This document shows, in pieces, positions 1 to 13,300 of a stretch of 64,000 nt of DNA. The translations under genes were made by a program, and so were the position numbers. The stretch is from Tanytarsus gracilentus. Taxonomy: Eukaryota > Arthropoda > Insecta > Diptera > Chironomidae. The stretch is taken from positions 7,262,501-7,326,500 of the forward strand of contig JAXRKN010000044.1 in the NCBI GenBank assembly GCA_038502055.1, read 5' to 3'. The first letter of the stretch is position 1; every line of letters starts with the position of its first letter. A model generated the notes under the pieces. That model saw only the letters and a list, made by a program, of their open reading frames with translations. It was not told the origin of the DNA and searched no databases.

Positions 1-1123
1 ATTTTCTTAAAGAATTTTTTGAAATTAAAAAATAATTTTTTAAATTTCTAATTTTTTAGATTGGAGCAATTTAAATTTAATTTTTAGAATTTGTAAATTT
101 CTTATGATCCATGTAAAACATCAAACTTAAGAGGATTAAAATGGTTTCATTCATATTTGCAATTGATAAGCCAATCTTGTCCAAAGCTGTAGCATACAAT
201 ATTGATGTTTTCAACTTCTGATCAAAGTAAAAATTCTACAAGTTACAATATGACTTTAGCTTTGTGAGCTCATGTCAAGATCTATTTTTAAAAAAGAAAA
301 TCTGCTTTGATGCCGAAAGCTGATTATCAATGTTCCATACATAATCTAGCTTAATTTGATTTATATGCTTATGTTTCTATAGTTACTGCGCGTGGGTGTA
401 GAAAAATATCAAAATTTCATTTAACCAAGGGATGAGAAATTTTTAAAAATTTCAAATTAAAAAAATGTTTTTAAAAGAATTCAAAATAAAAAAAATGTTT
501 TTTAAAAAATTCAAAAAAATCTTTTCAAAAAATCAAAGTCAAAAATTAAAAATAATTTTTTAAGTTGAAAAAAATTTAAATTTATTTCCTTGAATTCATG
601 ATTCAAAGCCCTAATTTAATAAAGTTGTAAACTTTTTAATAAAATTTGAGCATAAATATTTTATGTTCACAATCTCATGCATTAACGAAGGTGTTCCATC
701 GACATAGCTCAGCTCAAAAGCCGAAGGATAATCTCGTGCCTAAAAATTATATTTAAATTCTCTCATAACATTATTAAGTTAAATTTTCCATGAAAATAAG
801 CTCAAACATAATATGTTGAAAATATGCCAACATCAGAATTATTTTTAGCTGTAATAAATGAAAGATTTAGCCACAATTGCATTATGGTTATGTTTCATAG
901 TCGAAAAATTTATTTCATTCAATTCCAATCTAGTTGAAAATATAAAAAAAATATTGTGAAAAATTGCACACAACAAAATTTACATTCTCATATCCTCGAC
1001 ACAAATTTTCTTTTGTGCGTTCTGGATGCAAACTAAAAAAGAGCAATTTTTCATATTTTTTTCTCATCGCAACACATGTCACAAACGGATATTATGGAAA
1101 TCATGAAAAATTGCAATACATAC
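1..1123 (-). other. Neuroligin intron, continuing off the left edge
   Basis: AT-rich, non-coding sequence downstream (in transcript terms) of the donor at 1123. I see no further neuroligin exon, RNA gene or complete transposon in it. Confidence 0.6.
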
Positions 1124-1312
1124 CACTAGCTACAGGCGAAACAATCAAAATATTTGCAAGTGCAGCACCATGACTGTGTCCCATTAGTGTCACCATGTTC
1201 GGATCTCCATTGAAGGCTGGCAAATTTTCGCGGAGCCAATGAAGACCGGCGACGAGATCCATAAGACCGAAATTACCCTGAGACGATGCTTTTGTGCCCG
1301 TCTTTAGAAATC
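1124..1312 (-). CDS. Nlg: Neuroligin coding exon 5 (nucleophile-elbow exon)
   Basis: The acceptor is TTTAG|GA at 1312 and the donor is AGTG|GTATGT at 1124/1123, phases 1 to 1. It encodes FLKTG, QGNFGLMDLVAGLHWLREN, NMVTLMGHSHGAALAN and VSPVAS. The nucleophile-elbow sequence is GHSHG, with serine at residue 263 counted from the 14607 start (codon at 1175-1173), where neuroligins normally lack it. The next exon is outside the window. Confidence 0.92.
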
Positions 1313-4300
1313 CTAAATTGAAAATTTTAAAGAATTATTAAAAAAATTGCCAAAATGATAAATTTACAAGCATATTTTCCACGCTCAACCTATGAGGCAA
1401 TAACAACATTGAAAACGAGCTCTAAAATCTTTTATGTGCTTTAGCAGCGGAGAAAATTTCTCATAATAACATTTGTCGGCAATAAATTTTTGTCTTCATA
1501 AAATATTTCTTTTGGTAAAACTCGCCGCGCTTGCCTTTAGAGGATTTTATTGTGAGTGTTCTCATGAAATTTTCACTCACAAAAATGTTTTGTAGTCAAT
1601 TGGTCTCGCTGCTTTTTTTTGGCAGCGTATTGCGAGAAAATTTCATACGTACCGAAAATGCCTAAGCGGAAATTTATTGTAACAACAATTATGTTGCTAT
1701 GGGCAGCCACTACCGTCCCATCATATAAATTTCCCGAATTCCACTCATACGACTCGCCATGAATGTACACGAGCGTTGCCATTGGCTTATCAATTGAGGC
1801 ACCTGCTTCGTCTGGAATGAAAGAAAGAGAATAAAAATAAAAATTAATAAAGCACTTTTTAAAATGTTTCACGTGACATTTCTAAGCACCTGTTTGAGAA
1901 AATTTATGAATAAATGTAAAAAAGTAAAATGAAGACATTTCTTCTCTTTATGAGGCCTTAATGCGATTTCAATTTCCATTTTTATTTCAATTCATGTCAA
2001 AAGGTTCAGAGAGTGTGAAGCAAAAATGCTTTTAGGAAAAAGAACCGTGTGAAAAGAGTTTTTGCTCCTTTCACTGCCTCAGTTACATTGAATTTCCGCT
2101 TTCATCTTTTTTTTGAAGGTGTTGCCGCAATCATTTCACCATAAAGCAAAGTGGTGTGATTTTTTTTTCAAGAGTTAGAATTAAAGCAATAGCTTTAAAC
2201 TTACTGAATGTCAAAGACAATATATTTTTTTTAAAAGCTCCCATAATCTTTACAAAATCGATTTCAGACGCAATTCAATCAATTTAAAAAATACTTTGAG
2301 ATAGTAATTCTGATGTGTGTCACTAATGTTATTTCTTTCACTCGACTTAATGTCGCTTTTACGACTTGATATGTGCCTGGAAGTTTCCATTCTCAAATGC
2401 GAGAGCATGTGCATGTGAAAACTGTCTCGAGTGATCATTTTATGCTGCAAGCAACGAGTGTGACAAAGCTGTAATAACATTACTGTCGAAGATGATGACA
2501 AGGAAATGAAATTAAAAAAGCAAATTTTTTACCAAAACAAGAATTCGAATTGATTCACTTCATTTTTCACGAAACGCATTAAATTTCTCCGACACAATAA
2601 AAAATTTGTTGCGTGCATTGAGTCTGAGCAAAAAAAGGTATGAAAGTTCGTTCGTTCAACCCCAAAGCTAAAAGCTCGATTATTCAATCAATCCATCATT
2701 TCTTTATTTGCACCAGTGAGTAAAAGAGCTTTTTTCGTCGAAAATAAATTTCTCTGATGAGATTGAAACCGCCCGCACATTGTTTAAGAATATAAATTGG
2801 AATTTTAAGAGGTTGATTTGATATTGAGCAAAAAAGGAGGAAAATCACTTGTCAATTGAAGTTTTAAGATGTTTCATAAGGAATTTATTCGAGGGTAAGA
2901 AACTTTCATACTTAAAATTTAAATACCATAGCGACTGCTATTAAAATTATTTAATTTCATCAAGCTGCTAGGGGTGCGAAACTTGTTTCCAAAATTATTC
3001 AATTTTATATTTTAAGATTTATAAAATAAAAATAAAAGCGTATAAAAAATTTATTTATGCCTCAGTTCCTCACCCCTTATCGTGAGAGTGTTAAAGTCAC
3101 CCTAATTACACTCCCAGGTATCACGCTCCACTTTATTTTTACAGTATGTCGTTGAAAACTTTTTAATTATCCTTGTAACATGGAGTCAAGTGCTTATGAA
3201 ATCATAATTGTGGCACATATCAAGCACAAAGACTCGAAATTTTTTGGTAAATTTTATGTAAACACGTCATTTAAATTTCAAATATTTTTCCCATCTCGAT
3301 TCGCTTTTGATATTCAAATCGATTTTTTTTGATGTTTAATAACTTTTTCAACAAGGCACATGATGGTGTTTACACACAGAAAATCATACAAACATTTTTC
3401 TGATGATATTTGTTGTCACATTTCAATCAGTGTCGTTGAATAATTCATTTTATTTCGTGTACAACCAACCCTTGATTTCCAATTTGTGCTTGCGTTGTGA
3501 AGATTGCATAAATTAAGGCGTTAAAGTTTAATAAAATTTTCACAGTTTCCACTGAAGTAAAGCTCGCTCTCACACTTAAAAATGTCATCTTTTTGGACTC
3601 TAAGGGAGCATGTGAGTCACTTAACTAATTATTTTTTTAATTTCTAAATTCTAATTAATGCTCAATGAAGACAATTAGATGAAAAAATTAGACAATTTTA
3701 ATTTATTTTACTCGATCGATTTTTATTTTTTTATAAGTGCTCTCACACTTAAAAATTTCATCTTTTTGGACTCTAAGGGAGCATGTGAGTCACTTAACTA
3801 ATTATTTTTTTAATTTCTAAATTCTAATTAATGCTCAATGAAGACAATTAAATCAAAAAATTAGACAATTTTAATTTATTTTACTCGATCGATTTTTATT
3901 TTTTTATAAGTGCTCTCACACTTAAAAATTTCATCTTTTTGGACTCTAAGGGAGCATGTGAGTCACTTAACTAATTATTTTTTTAATTTCTAAATTCTAA
4001 TTAATGCTCAATGAAGACAATTAGATCAAAAAATTAGACAATTTTAATTAATTTACTGATTTTGTGCCTCACACTTGAATATGTCATTGTGTGTACTCAC
4101 CCAGCATGTGAGTCACTTAACTAATTATTTTTTTAATTTCTAAATTCTAATTAATGCTCAATGAAGACAATTAAATCAAAAAATTAGACAATTTTAATTT
4201 ATTTTTTATCACTTAAATTTAATTAATCTTAATGATTTTAAGTTCTAATGGACATAATTAAGCTTTAATAAAGCTGAAAAGAAATAAAAATCAAAGTCAT

Positions 4301-7300
4301 CCAAGTCATCAACAGCTCCCTTAGAGCATCGAAGAGCAACAATTCTTCTTCTTCCCTGCAAAAAAAATAAAAATTCGGCCGAACAAAATAAAATAAAAGT
4401 GAGAGCTTCCATCTCACATATTGTTTTATAAGCCCATGCAATAAGAGAATTCTTAAAGCTTCTACAAAATCTATGAAAATATAGCTCTTAGCAACAAATT
4501 ATTTTTTTTCTTTTTGGTATCCCTTATGTCGTGGGTTTTGATACATTTTTTTTTGTTTATTTCAGTTTCTTGTACACCAGCTTACTCCAACTCGCATCAA
4601 TATTTATGCTTATTTAATAATGGCATTGTTTTATCCAAGCATCCTCTGATCGATAATGTGAAGTTTTTAATTTCATAATTTATTTTCACTTCCGCTGTGC
4701 TTGCAGTTCGTTTTTTGTCACACTGCAAATGCACTACGGAATTGAACATAAATTACATTTTTCCCGATGCTTTAAAGTGGTTTTTGAACTGCTTAACTGC
4801 TTACGGTCGTTGTCAAGTTGCCAATATTTAAATCTTCGCTCGTGTAAACAGCCTTGAAATTCTCTCTTGAGAAGACCCCTCGAGCCAAAGCTCATATGTA
4901 TTCATTTTCTTGAAAGATGACAGTGATTGTGACTGTTGCGAACATAATGTATGAAAATCACGTACCAACTAGGGATCCTCGATTCCCCGGGGAATGGGAT
5001 TTCGGGGACCCCGGGGATGAAAACGCTCTTCCCCGGGGATCCCCGGGGACGGGGACGGGGACGAGATAAAGACCGTTTTTAACCCAAAAATCTTAAAAAA
5101 CTTTAAAGTTAAAGACTAAATATGATTTTTTTTCATTTTAAGACTTCAAATCAATAATGTCACAAAATAATAATTCATTTATGCAAAAACTACAATACAA
5201 AATGGCAAAAAAATTAAATGAACATGATTTAAAAATTTTAAGAGTTAGTAACTTTTTATTCAGCGCTTGATTTTCCCTATAAATATTGAAGTTAAAAATT
5301 CTTAAAAATACTTTTCCAATTCATTTTTATCCAATTAATATTAAAGTTAATGTCATCTTAAGAATGCGTTAATTTTTTTATTTATATTTTCAAAGTTTTT
5401 TGTTTACACTATTACTGACTCTTAAAAAAACTTTGAAAATTGAAATAAAAAAATTTAGGCATTCTTTAGGTGAAGTTAATTATTTTTAATATTAATTAAA
5501 GAAAATCAAGCGCTGAATAAGAAATTTCTCGTTCTAATTTTTTTATCCATCACGACATGTCTATTTTGAAACTCTCTTTTGCTCATAACTTTAACTGTAA
5601 TTAAAGTATTTTTAAAAAAAACTAAAAAGACTTAAAGATATAATTAAAAGAAGGTTTCTGACAATCGCCAATAATTTTTTTAAATTAGAATTAATTAATT
5701 CTGCAAATTAAAATAGGCTGTACTTGAGTAATTTTTGTAGTTTTTGTGATAAATTATTCAATTATTTGATTTTATTATGAGCTTCAATCAATATGTTGAT
5801 GATGTTTTATTTAGAAATGAAAAACTTATATTTTGAAATTAATTTTTTTCAAATTTTTTAGCCTCAAAATTTGTCTTTCGCCTAAATTTACTACTAAATT
5901 TTTCCCCGGGGATTCCCGTCCCCGGGGACCCCGTGAGGATCCCTAGTACCAACAAAGTGTATTTTCTCAGTATATAAAGAATTTTCACTCGCATAATATG
6001 AAAATATCTTGCGTCATAAAATTTTTTTGATGAAGCTTAAGTGATTTTTTAAGATTTCTGAGATTTTCTCAAAAATAATTTTTACTTGAGAATTACATTT
6101 AATTTTGATTCAGCATCTTTAAGTCTTCTAAAGCTTTGATCAAATTTGGAGATTTTTCGTGCGTATGTGTGTGCGTGTTTGTGTGATACAAAGTAGATTT
6201 ACTCAATGCTATGTTTTCATTCCGAGAGTAGATTTGAAAAATTTACGAAAGTGACATTGACTGAGATATAAATCTTGTTTGTTGCATGAAACTTGAATCA
6301 AGTTACTTAAAAGAAGATTAAACTTTTTCGAAATAAATCGTAGAAAAGTCTGTTGTGACTTTAAAGATCAAGATTGAAATTATCATCAGGATTTCTATTA
6401 AAAATTTTTAAAACCTTTTTTTGACAAATTTTAAATTTTGTTAAAATGTTAAAAAAATTTGAAAATCAATAAATTTTTTCTAAAATCTCATTTAGTGTAA
6501 ATTGGAGAATTTTTTAACTCTAAAAGTTGTTAAATTTCAAAAAAAAAATGTTACAAAACTTCTGAAAAGACTTTTTCAGTATTTTACGGTGTTTTCTTTC
6601 AAGATTCAACTTCAACCTTAAAGGCTTTTGATTTTCATTCATCAAAGAAAGATGAGATAAAAGCTTTTATCCTGAACATACCTTTAATGACATCATTACA
6701 AGGAATTACTAAATTTATTTTGATCTAAATTAAGAATGTGATAAAAAATTAAGTTTTTAAAATTTAAAAAAAATCGTTGGATTTTTTAAAAAAGTGATAA
6801 AAAAATTTATTTTATTGCAACAAAATTTATGTCAAGATTAAAGTTAAAAAAAGTTTCTCGATGAGATTTACAAGTCGCCCAGGAAGTGCTTTCGCAATTT
6901 TATCAATCAACCAAAAAGCAGGTTGACAAAAGCATCATCTGCTCGCATGTAAGTCTATAAATAATAAAATATTGACGATATTCACAATTTATTGGATGAA
7001 GCAAACAATTTTTCTCATCTTTAGCGCGGTATACGATGCATCTTAGAGAGAGATGTATTGATTTGAATACAGAAATGAATTTTTCCAAACGAACGAGCGG
7101 AACATAAAGAAATTTAATAAATATTTATTGTTTTTTGCTTTATCAGTGCTGCTGGTTGGAGGTTTATGGAATTTTATCAACACCGCAATTTTTCATAAGT
7201 AACGAAAGAAATTGGAAGAAATTTTGATCAAAGAATGAATTCGTTAATGAAAAATTTGTGAAATTTTTTGAAGAGTTTAAAAATAAAAATTGTCAAAATA

Positions 7301-10300
7301 TTTTCAAAGTTTTCAACCCTTGAATTTGCTTATTCTTCTTCCTCTCTGCCTCAGCATCCTTATCAGTGCAAATGTTTATTTTAGCATGGGAAAGAAAATC
7401 TTCCGGATAGTTCAAGGTAGAGCAGAATTCCAGCTGTCTACGGATTTTTTGCGCCTTTGTAAAAAATCGATACTAAATGAACTTTCCTCAATGTCTTCCT
7501 CAGTGAAACCCACAATCACCACAAACATCATCATCGTGATGTGAGATGAAAAATCTCTGGAGATTAATTGAATTAAAATAATTAATGGTGCGTGTAACAT
7601 TTTCCTCTCGTTTCTGCTTTCATCGATTTTCTGATGTCGTTGCTGTTTTCTGACAAAAATAAAAATAATGACATCCTGTCGCTACGGGGAAAAACAGAAG
7701 ACGAGAGTTTACAACTTTTTGAGAAAGTGAAATTGCGTGAAATAATTTTTCCAGGAATTGGAAGATTTTAATAAAGTTCAAAAAATCATTTTTTAAAAAT
7801 TAAAAAAGTTTAAATTTATTTTTGAAGTTAAAAATTTAAACGATCAAAATTTTTAATTTTTTTACTTATATTATTTTTGTTCACCCTCTGTCGCACGTAA
7901 CTCAAGTCACTGAGAAGAATTTAATTTTCCTTAAAATACCTAGATGTTCTGATCTAATTAACTTTCAAACTTCTAATTGACTTTTGATGGCATAACGCAA
8001 GAGAGAGAGAGTACGAACAATAATGACAATAATGACGGTTGACGCGCTTGAAGAAAAATTAATGAAAAATTGATGAGAAAAGAAAAATTAATTTTCCTGA
8101 AAATGTTTTTGAGAATTAATTAAATGATTGGTGAAGTACATAAATTTGGATTTAAAAGTATTTGATTTTATAAAAAATCTATAATTTTTTCTATAATTTT
8201 CCTTAATTAAGTAAATCCACAAAATAAATCCTAATTAAGAAAAGACATCCAAAAGTCAAATTATCGAGCTCGAATAAATTATGCGGAATAATTATGACAA
8301 ATCACCAAATTGATCCATTCACCTTTGCATTTGTTTTACGTTAACATTCGCACGCAAATACCGAACCCACTCCATTTTCATTAATCAAAGCGGCATCGAT
8401 ATTATCGTAGCGTGTGCTCTACCTTCAGATGGAGGAAAATTTTCGTTCGTCTTAATATCCGATGCGACGTGCTCTTCATACCAAATTGTACATTGACTGC
8501 CACTCACAATAGACAAAGTTCCATCAAACATTATGACCGGAATTATGTTTCAACCGTTTATGCGCATTCGTTTAGTTTATTTTAATGTTTTGTGTCTTTA
8601 ATGAGTTGAACTCGTGTGAGGAGTTAAAATCAGGTAAAAATTTTAATCCCTTTTGATTTTGGTTATTTTTTATGACATCCTAATATTCAACTCTACACTT
8701 GGGAACCATAAAACTTTTTTTAAACCATTCGGACATGATTCTTTCCTTATGGCATTATGTTCGTAGAAAAATGAACTTTTATTACAATGCTCGACGGTGG
8801 GAAGAAGATTGAGAAAAACAAAAAAAAAGAAATTTCTGTCCAGAGAAAACAAAAAGGAATGAATTCAAAAAGGTCTCATTACCCCAAAGCCATTATGTTA
8901 TGAATACACTTCGTGTGTATTAAAGCTCTCTTTTTTGAGTACTCTATGGACGGAAACAGATGAGAGAAAGTAAGACAACCTTAAACCTGTTGAAATAAAT
9001 ATTTATTAAAGAATTTTCTCTGTCGTCTTCGCCAATTTTTCATGGCCATCGGTGAACTTTTCTTCCTCTTTACATTTCGCAACGTCCTTTAAGGTCTAAT
9101 TAGATTACATCACAAACACATTTTCTTTACAAATGATGAGCCATTCATTCGAGTGGACTTTTTTGTGAGGAAAATTTTAATAGTGATGAAAATATTTTAA
9201 AATTTAAATTTTTTAATTTTTAATAAATTAATAACCGATACATAAAATTTGTTCAACCGACTCTAAGGATGGGAAATTACATGAAATCAGAAATAAATTT
9301 TTATTATGTTTAAAAAAAATATTAAAATTTATTTTTAATAGAAATGCAATTTTTTGTAATTGTCCATCTTCGACCAACTCAAGTTGATTTTCAACTGACA
9401 TCAATCTCTGAACTATGTTAGAAGACATCAGAAAAAGTTATTTATAGGCTGATGAATAATCTCGAAAGAAAAAATATGGAAGATGCCTAGAGAGACATAC
9501 GTTCACTGTTGGAGAGACGAAGAGGAATGACTTTTGTATAAAATCAAAATTTATAGCGGTTGAGAAAATGTTGAATAGAATTTTTGAAAGCTTATGAGAC
9601 AAAGTCAAATGAGATGCACGTGCTGAGTCAAAAAGTTCACTTCTTATATGGAAAAAATTCAGTGAACTTTTAAATTTATAGAAAAAATAAAATGTTTGAA
9701 TAAAAAACTTTTCAACTCCAAAGGATAAAAAATTACATGTAATTCGATATCAAAGGAGTTGTTGAATGTGGCGACGAGAGCTGCTTTAAAGTTAAATTAG
9801 CTTCAACTTTTTGCGGTTTATCAATTAATCTCCGCAATGAGGATGAGAGCATGATGAAAATCCGCAAGATAATTTTAATATTTAAATACACCTTGGTGAA
9901 TTGTGAAAGCTCAGAAAGGTAAAATTCTGAAAAAGGCACGACTTGAATGTAAAATTTATGGTGTCGACGGGTTGGCTGTTAAAAATTGAAATGTATTTAA
10001 TTATTTTCTACGTGGAGAAATGTCATGAAATATTGATAAAATGCCGTTTGATAAAAATTCTCTGCCTTTTTTATGTGATGAAAGAGTGACACTTCGTTAA
10101 GTTTTGAAGGTTTTCTTTTTCGTGATTCGCGTTCCCATGGTTCCCCTATAAAAATTAGCATTTCAGGTAATGAGAGAATTTGAACTTTTATGACAAATCT
10201 TCCCATCCTTTTTCCTGCGTAACGTTGACAACTGCGCGTATCTTGAAAGTAGTGGGAAGTACTCTCGAGACAAGTGGGGAGGTTGAAGAATAATTTCAAT

Positions 10301-13300
10301 AATAAATTTTGCATTTTTTGCTGAATTTGCAAAAAAGAACTTCCATTAAAACTTTTCCTGTTCCTCATGCCCAGTTTATTGTGTTTGAATAATTTTCTTC
10401 TTGCTTCAAATTTTATGGAACAAGTGAAAAAATCTTCTCGTTTTATGGTTTACATAATAAAAAGAGGGAAAAGAACTTTTTTCATGCCTTCACAAATTAT
10501 CGTCGTTAACTACTTTTTTGAAGGAGTTCATTTAAGAGAGAGAGTGAAGGATTAACAACAATTTAAAGGTGATGAACAATTTAAAGGAAAATGAGTGAAA
10601 ATTTTCAAGGGTTGTAAAAGGGAACTTTCCTGATTAGGACAAAACTATTTCACTTCCGGTTTTAAAAGTTTTCTTCCAAAAATCTCTCGAGTTTTCCTAT
10701 TTTTCTCCTCTGCGAATCAAGGATTCTACATCAATTTGTCAGGAAACTCGTGTGCTCTGGTTCCGATAAGAAATGATAAATATTTTAGAGGCATCGTTTT
10801 TCGGTAAACTCGAGTGAACCCATTTCAGAGTCCTTTGCCGACTTTTTGCTCTCTTATAAACCCTTGTTTCCTCCACATGAATATCATGTATGACAAATTT
10901 TGTTTGTATTTCGACGGAGGCGAAAAAAAAGTTTTTCTTCATAACCATTCCCAACTCACGCACATAAATAAAATGACTAAATTTTCCTTTTCGAAACAAT
11001 AAAGTGGTTTTTGTTATTTTCAAAACTTTAAAACTTTTTCTTGCGATCCATTTCTGCCTTTTTTGTCACTTCGACGAATCAAAAGTTTTCTTTTTTCCCC
11101 CGGGGGGAAAAAAAAACAAAAAAAAAAAAAATTTTTTTTTAAATTAAAAAAAAAAATGAGGTTTTTTTTTTTTTTTTATTCAACATCACGGATGAGGGAA
11201 AATCCATGGTTATAAAATTTAAAGAGAAATCATAAAAATATTTGAAAAAATGTGAGTGAAGTTTAAAGAGAAAAGTTTGAACGTCAAGGGGGAGGAAACT
11301 CTTGAAAATAAAAATTAAATCAGCAAAAAATATTTTTTAAGTTTTTCGTTATTTTTATGATTTTCGCTCAAACGAAAAATTAATGGACAGGATGCAAAAA
11401 CTAAATTTAATTTTGATTTTCATATTTCCCTCGGATTTAATCATTTATTAAATTTAAATTCTCGTAAAATGAAAATTGAATATTTGCACTTTCAAACTGA
11501 TTTGACACTCATAAAAGAAATTTTTTATGAAATTAAACTCTAAAGACGAGAACTCGATAGATTAACGCTTTCTATATATGAAACGCCATCAATCATTCAT
11601 GCGAGGACAAACTTTTCACATTTTGCCTCTTTTTCTTTTGTTTAAAGAGTACACACATCGTCATTATCATCACCATTTTCCATCTAAAGCTCTCTACCCT
11701 GCTCACATTCTCTTTGTATATGATCTCGTGGAAAATATTGAAAGAATTACAATCTCGCATTCATGCTTAAGTGGATTTTGCAGTGTGAGAGTCCCTTTGG
11801 GTAAATTTGAGGATGATTTTTGTAATTAACAAAAAATTTTAATTTTAATAAAAAATTAAATTTCTAAAAATTCAGCTCAAGTTTCTGAAGATAAAAAAAA
11901 ATTTTCAAATTCACTTATTCAACGTTCGTGTTTGCACTCGGGGGTTATGAGAGTGAAGACAAACAATGAATGTGAAATGAAATCATTCACGAACTTTGTG
12001 AGTGTGTGTAAGCAATTACGCGTCATTCCACGTTGACTGATGTGCTTTAGTCAACCACCATCCCAATGAAATTGCACACTCTCATCTCATATTGTCGTGT
12101 AAGCGCTTCTTTTGTTTTTCTTTGTGATAATTTTCAAGAATAAATATGTACAAATATGCGCATGAAAGTGATGATGACAGCGGGGTTGAAGTGTGCTGTA
12201 ATGCGAGAAAGTTTTCAGCACTTTTTTCTTCATTCGGTTCACACGATGAACCTTTTCATACTTCTCACTCTGCAAAATTTTACTGTTTGAACAACAAAGA
12301 AGCAACAGTTTGTTGAAGCGAAAACATTTCGGAGGTTTTTTAATAACTTTGATGATTTGAGAAATATTTTGGGGTTTTTTTTATAATTTCTTTAAGAAAT
12401 TTTAAATTCTGTTACAATTTTAGAGAATTATTTTTTCAGGAATTTGTTACGGAATCCATTGAAGTTCTTTTATAAAATGAAAATACAATCGGATCAAATT
12501 CACGAGCAGCCTAAGTAATTCAACTTATATTCGCGGCATGTCAGATTCAAATTTTTCTCAGAAAGTCAAAAGTTTGTTTAAAGCTTTAAATAAAATTCGT
12601 TTAAAAACTTTTAAAAAATTTCCTTTCTTTTTTTATTCCATTTAAGAATTGTTATCGAAATTTTAAATTTTTAGATGTATCAAACATCCAGATCTAGAAA
12701 ATATTAACTCTGTTTGGACTAAAATCTTATTGTACTAATTAATTGCAAAGCTGCACGTGACACAGATATTTTTGCGTAAAAAATAAATTTTATTTTAAAA
12801 GTTTTCCAAGTTTCACTGAATTCAGAGAATACGAGTTTATAACTTTTAAGTAAGTGTAAATAAAGTGATGAAAAAAATCTGAATTTTTTCCTAAATTACA
12901 AGATTTTCACCCGCTGAGAATTCAAACAATCTTAATTCTCCTTAAACCCTAATTAAATTACTTTATCTTCTTAACTTTTCATATCTGTTAACATTTTGAG
13001 TAAAACTCAAATTTCTGCTTCAAGCACTCTCTTATTTCACTTTTCTGACGTGTTCGTTATGACAACTGTTGATGTATCTTACTCCCATGTGGGTGTATTA
13101 CGCACATTTATGAACACATGCTGTCATATGAGTTTATGAAGTAAAACATCACTCACCTTCACGCGGAATATACATGTTGAGATATAGGCAATCCTCGCTG
13201 TAATTGGCGAGCAGTGGTTTCATGCGTCTCAGTTGTGCCAATCTTCCTCGAGGCATTTCGAGAAGGGCTTCCATCCCTGTGTCTGTTACGGGTACCGTTT

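Larger units (their letters stand above)
1812..13156 (-). other. Neuroligin intron 3, 11.3 kb
   Basis: This intron separates the exon ending YIPRE from the exon starting DEAGASID. It contains the 173-bp tandem array (3566-4205), the hAT-like element (4970-5945), a small inverted-repeat element (9265-9370) and a homopolymer palindrome (about 11088-11110). The remainder is AT-rich sequence with many weak open frames and no protein-like signal. Confidence 0.7.

Noticed and set aside
964..1173. 69-codon plus-strand frame near the left edge
   Set aside because: It runs antisense across the end of neuroligin exon 5 and its intron; no protein-like features.
3566..4205. Regular repeats that could suggest a CRISPR array
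   Set aside because: Units are 173 bp, contiguous and without unique spacers, in an animal genome.
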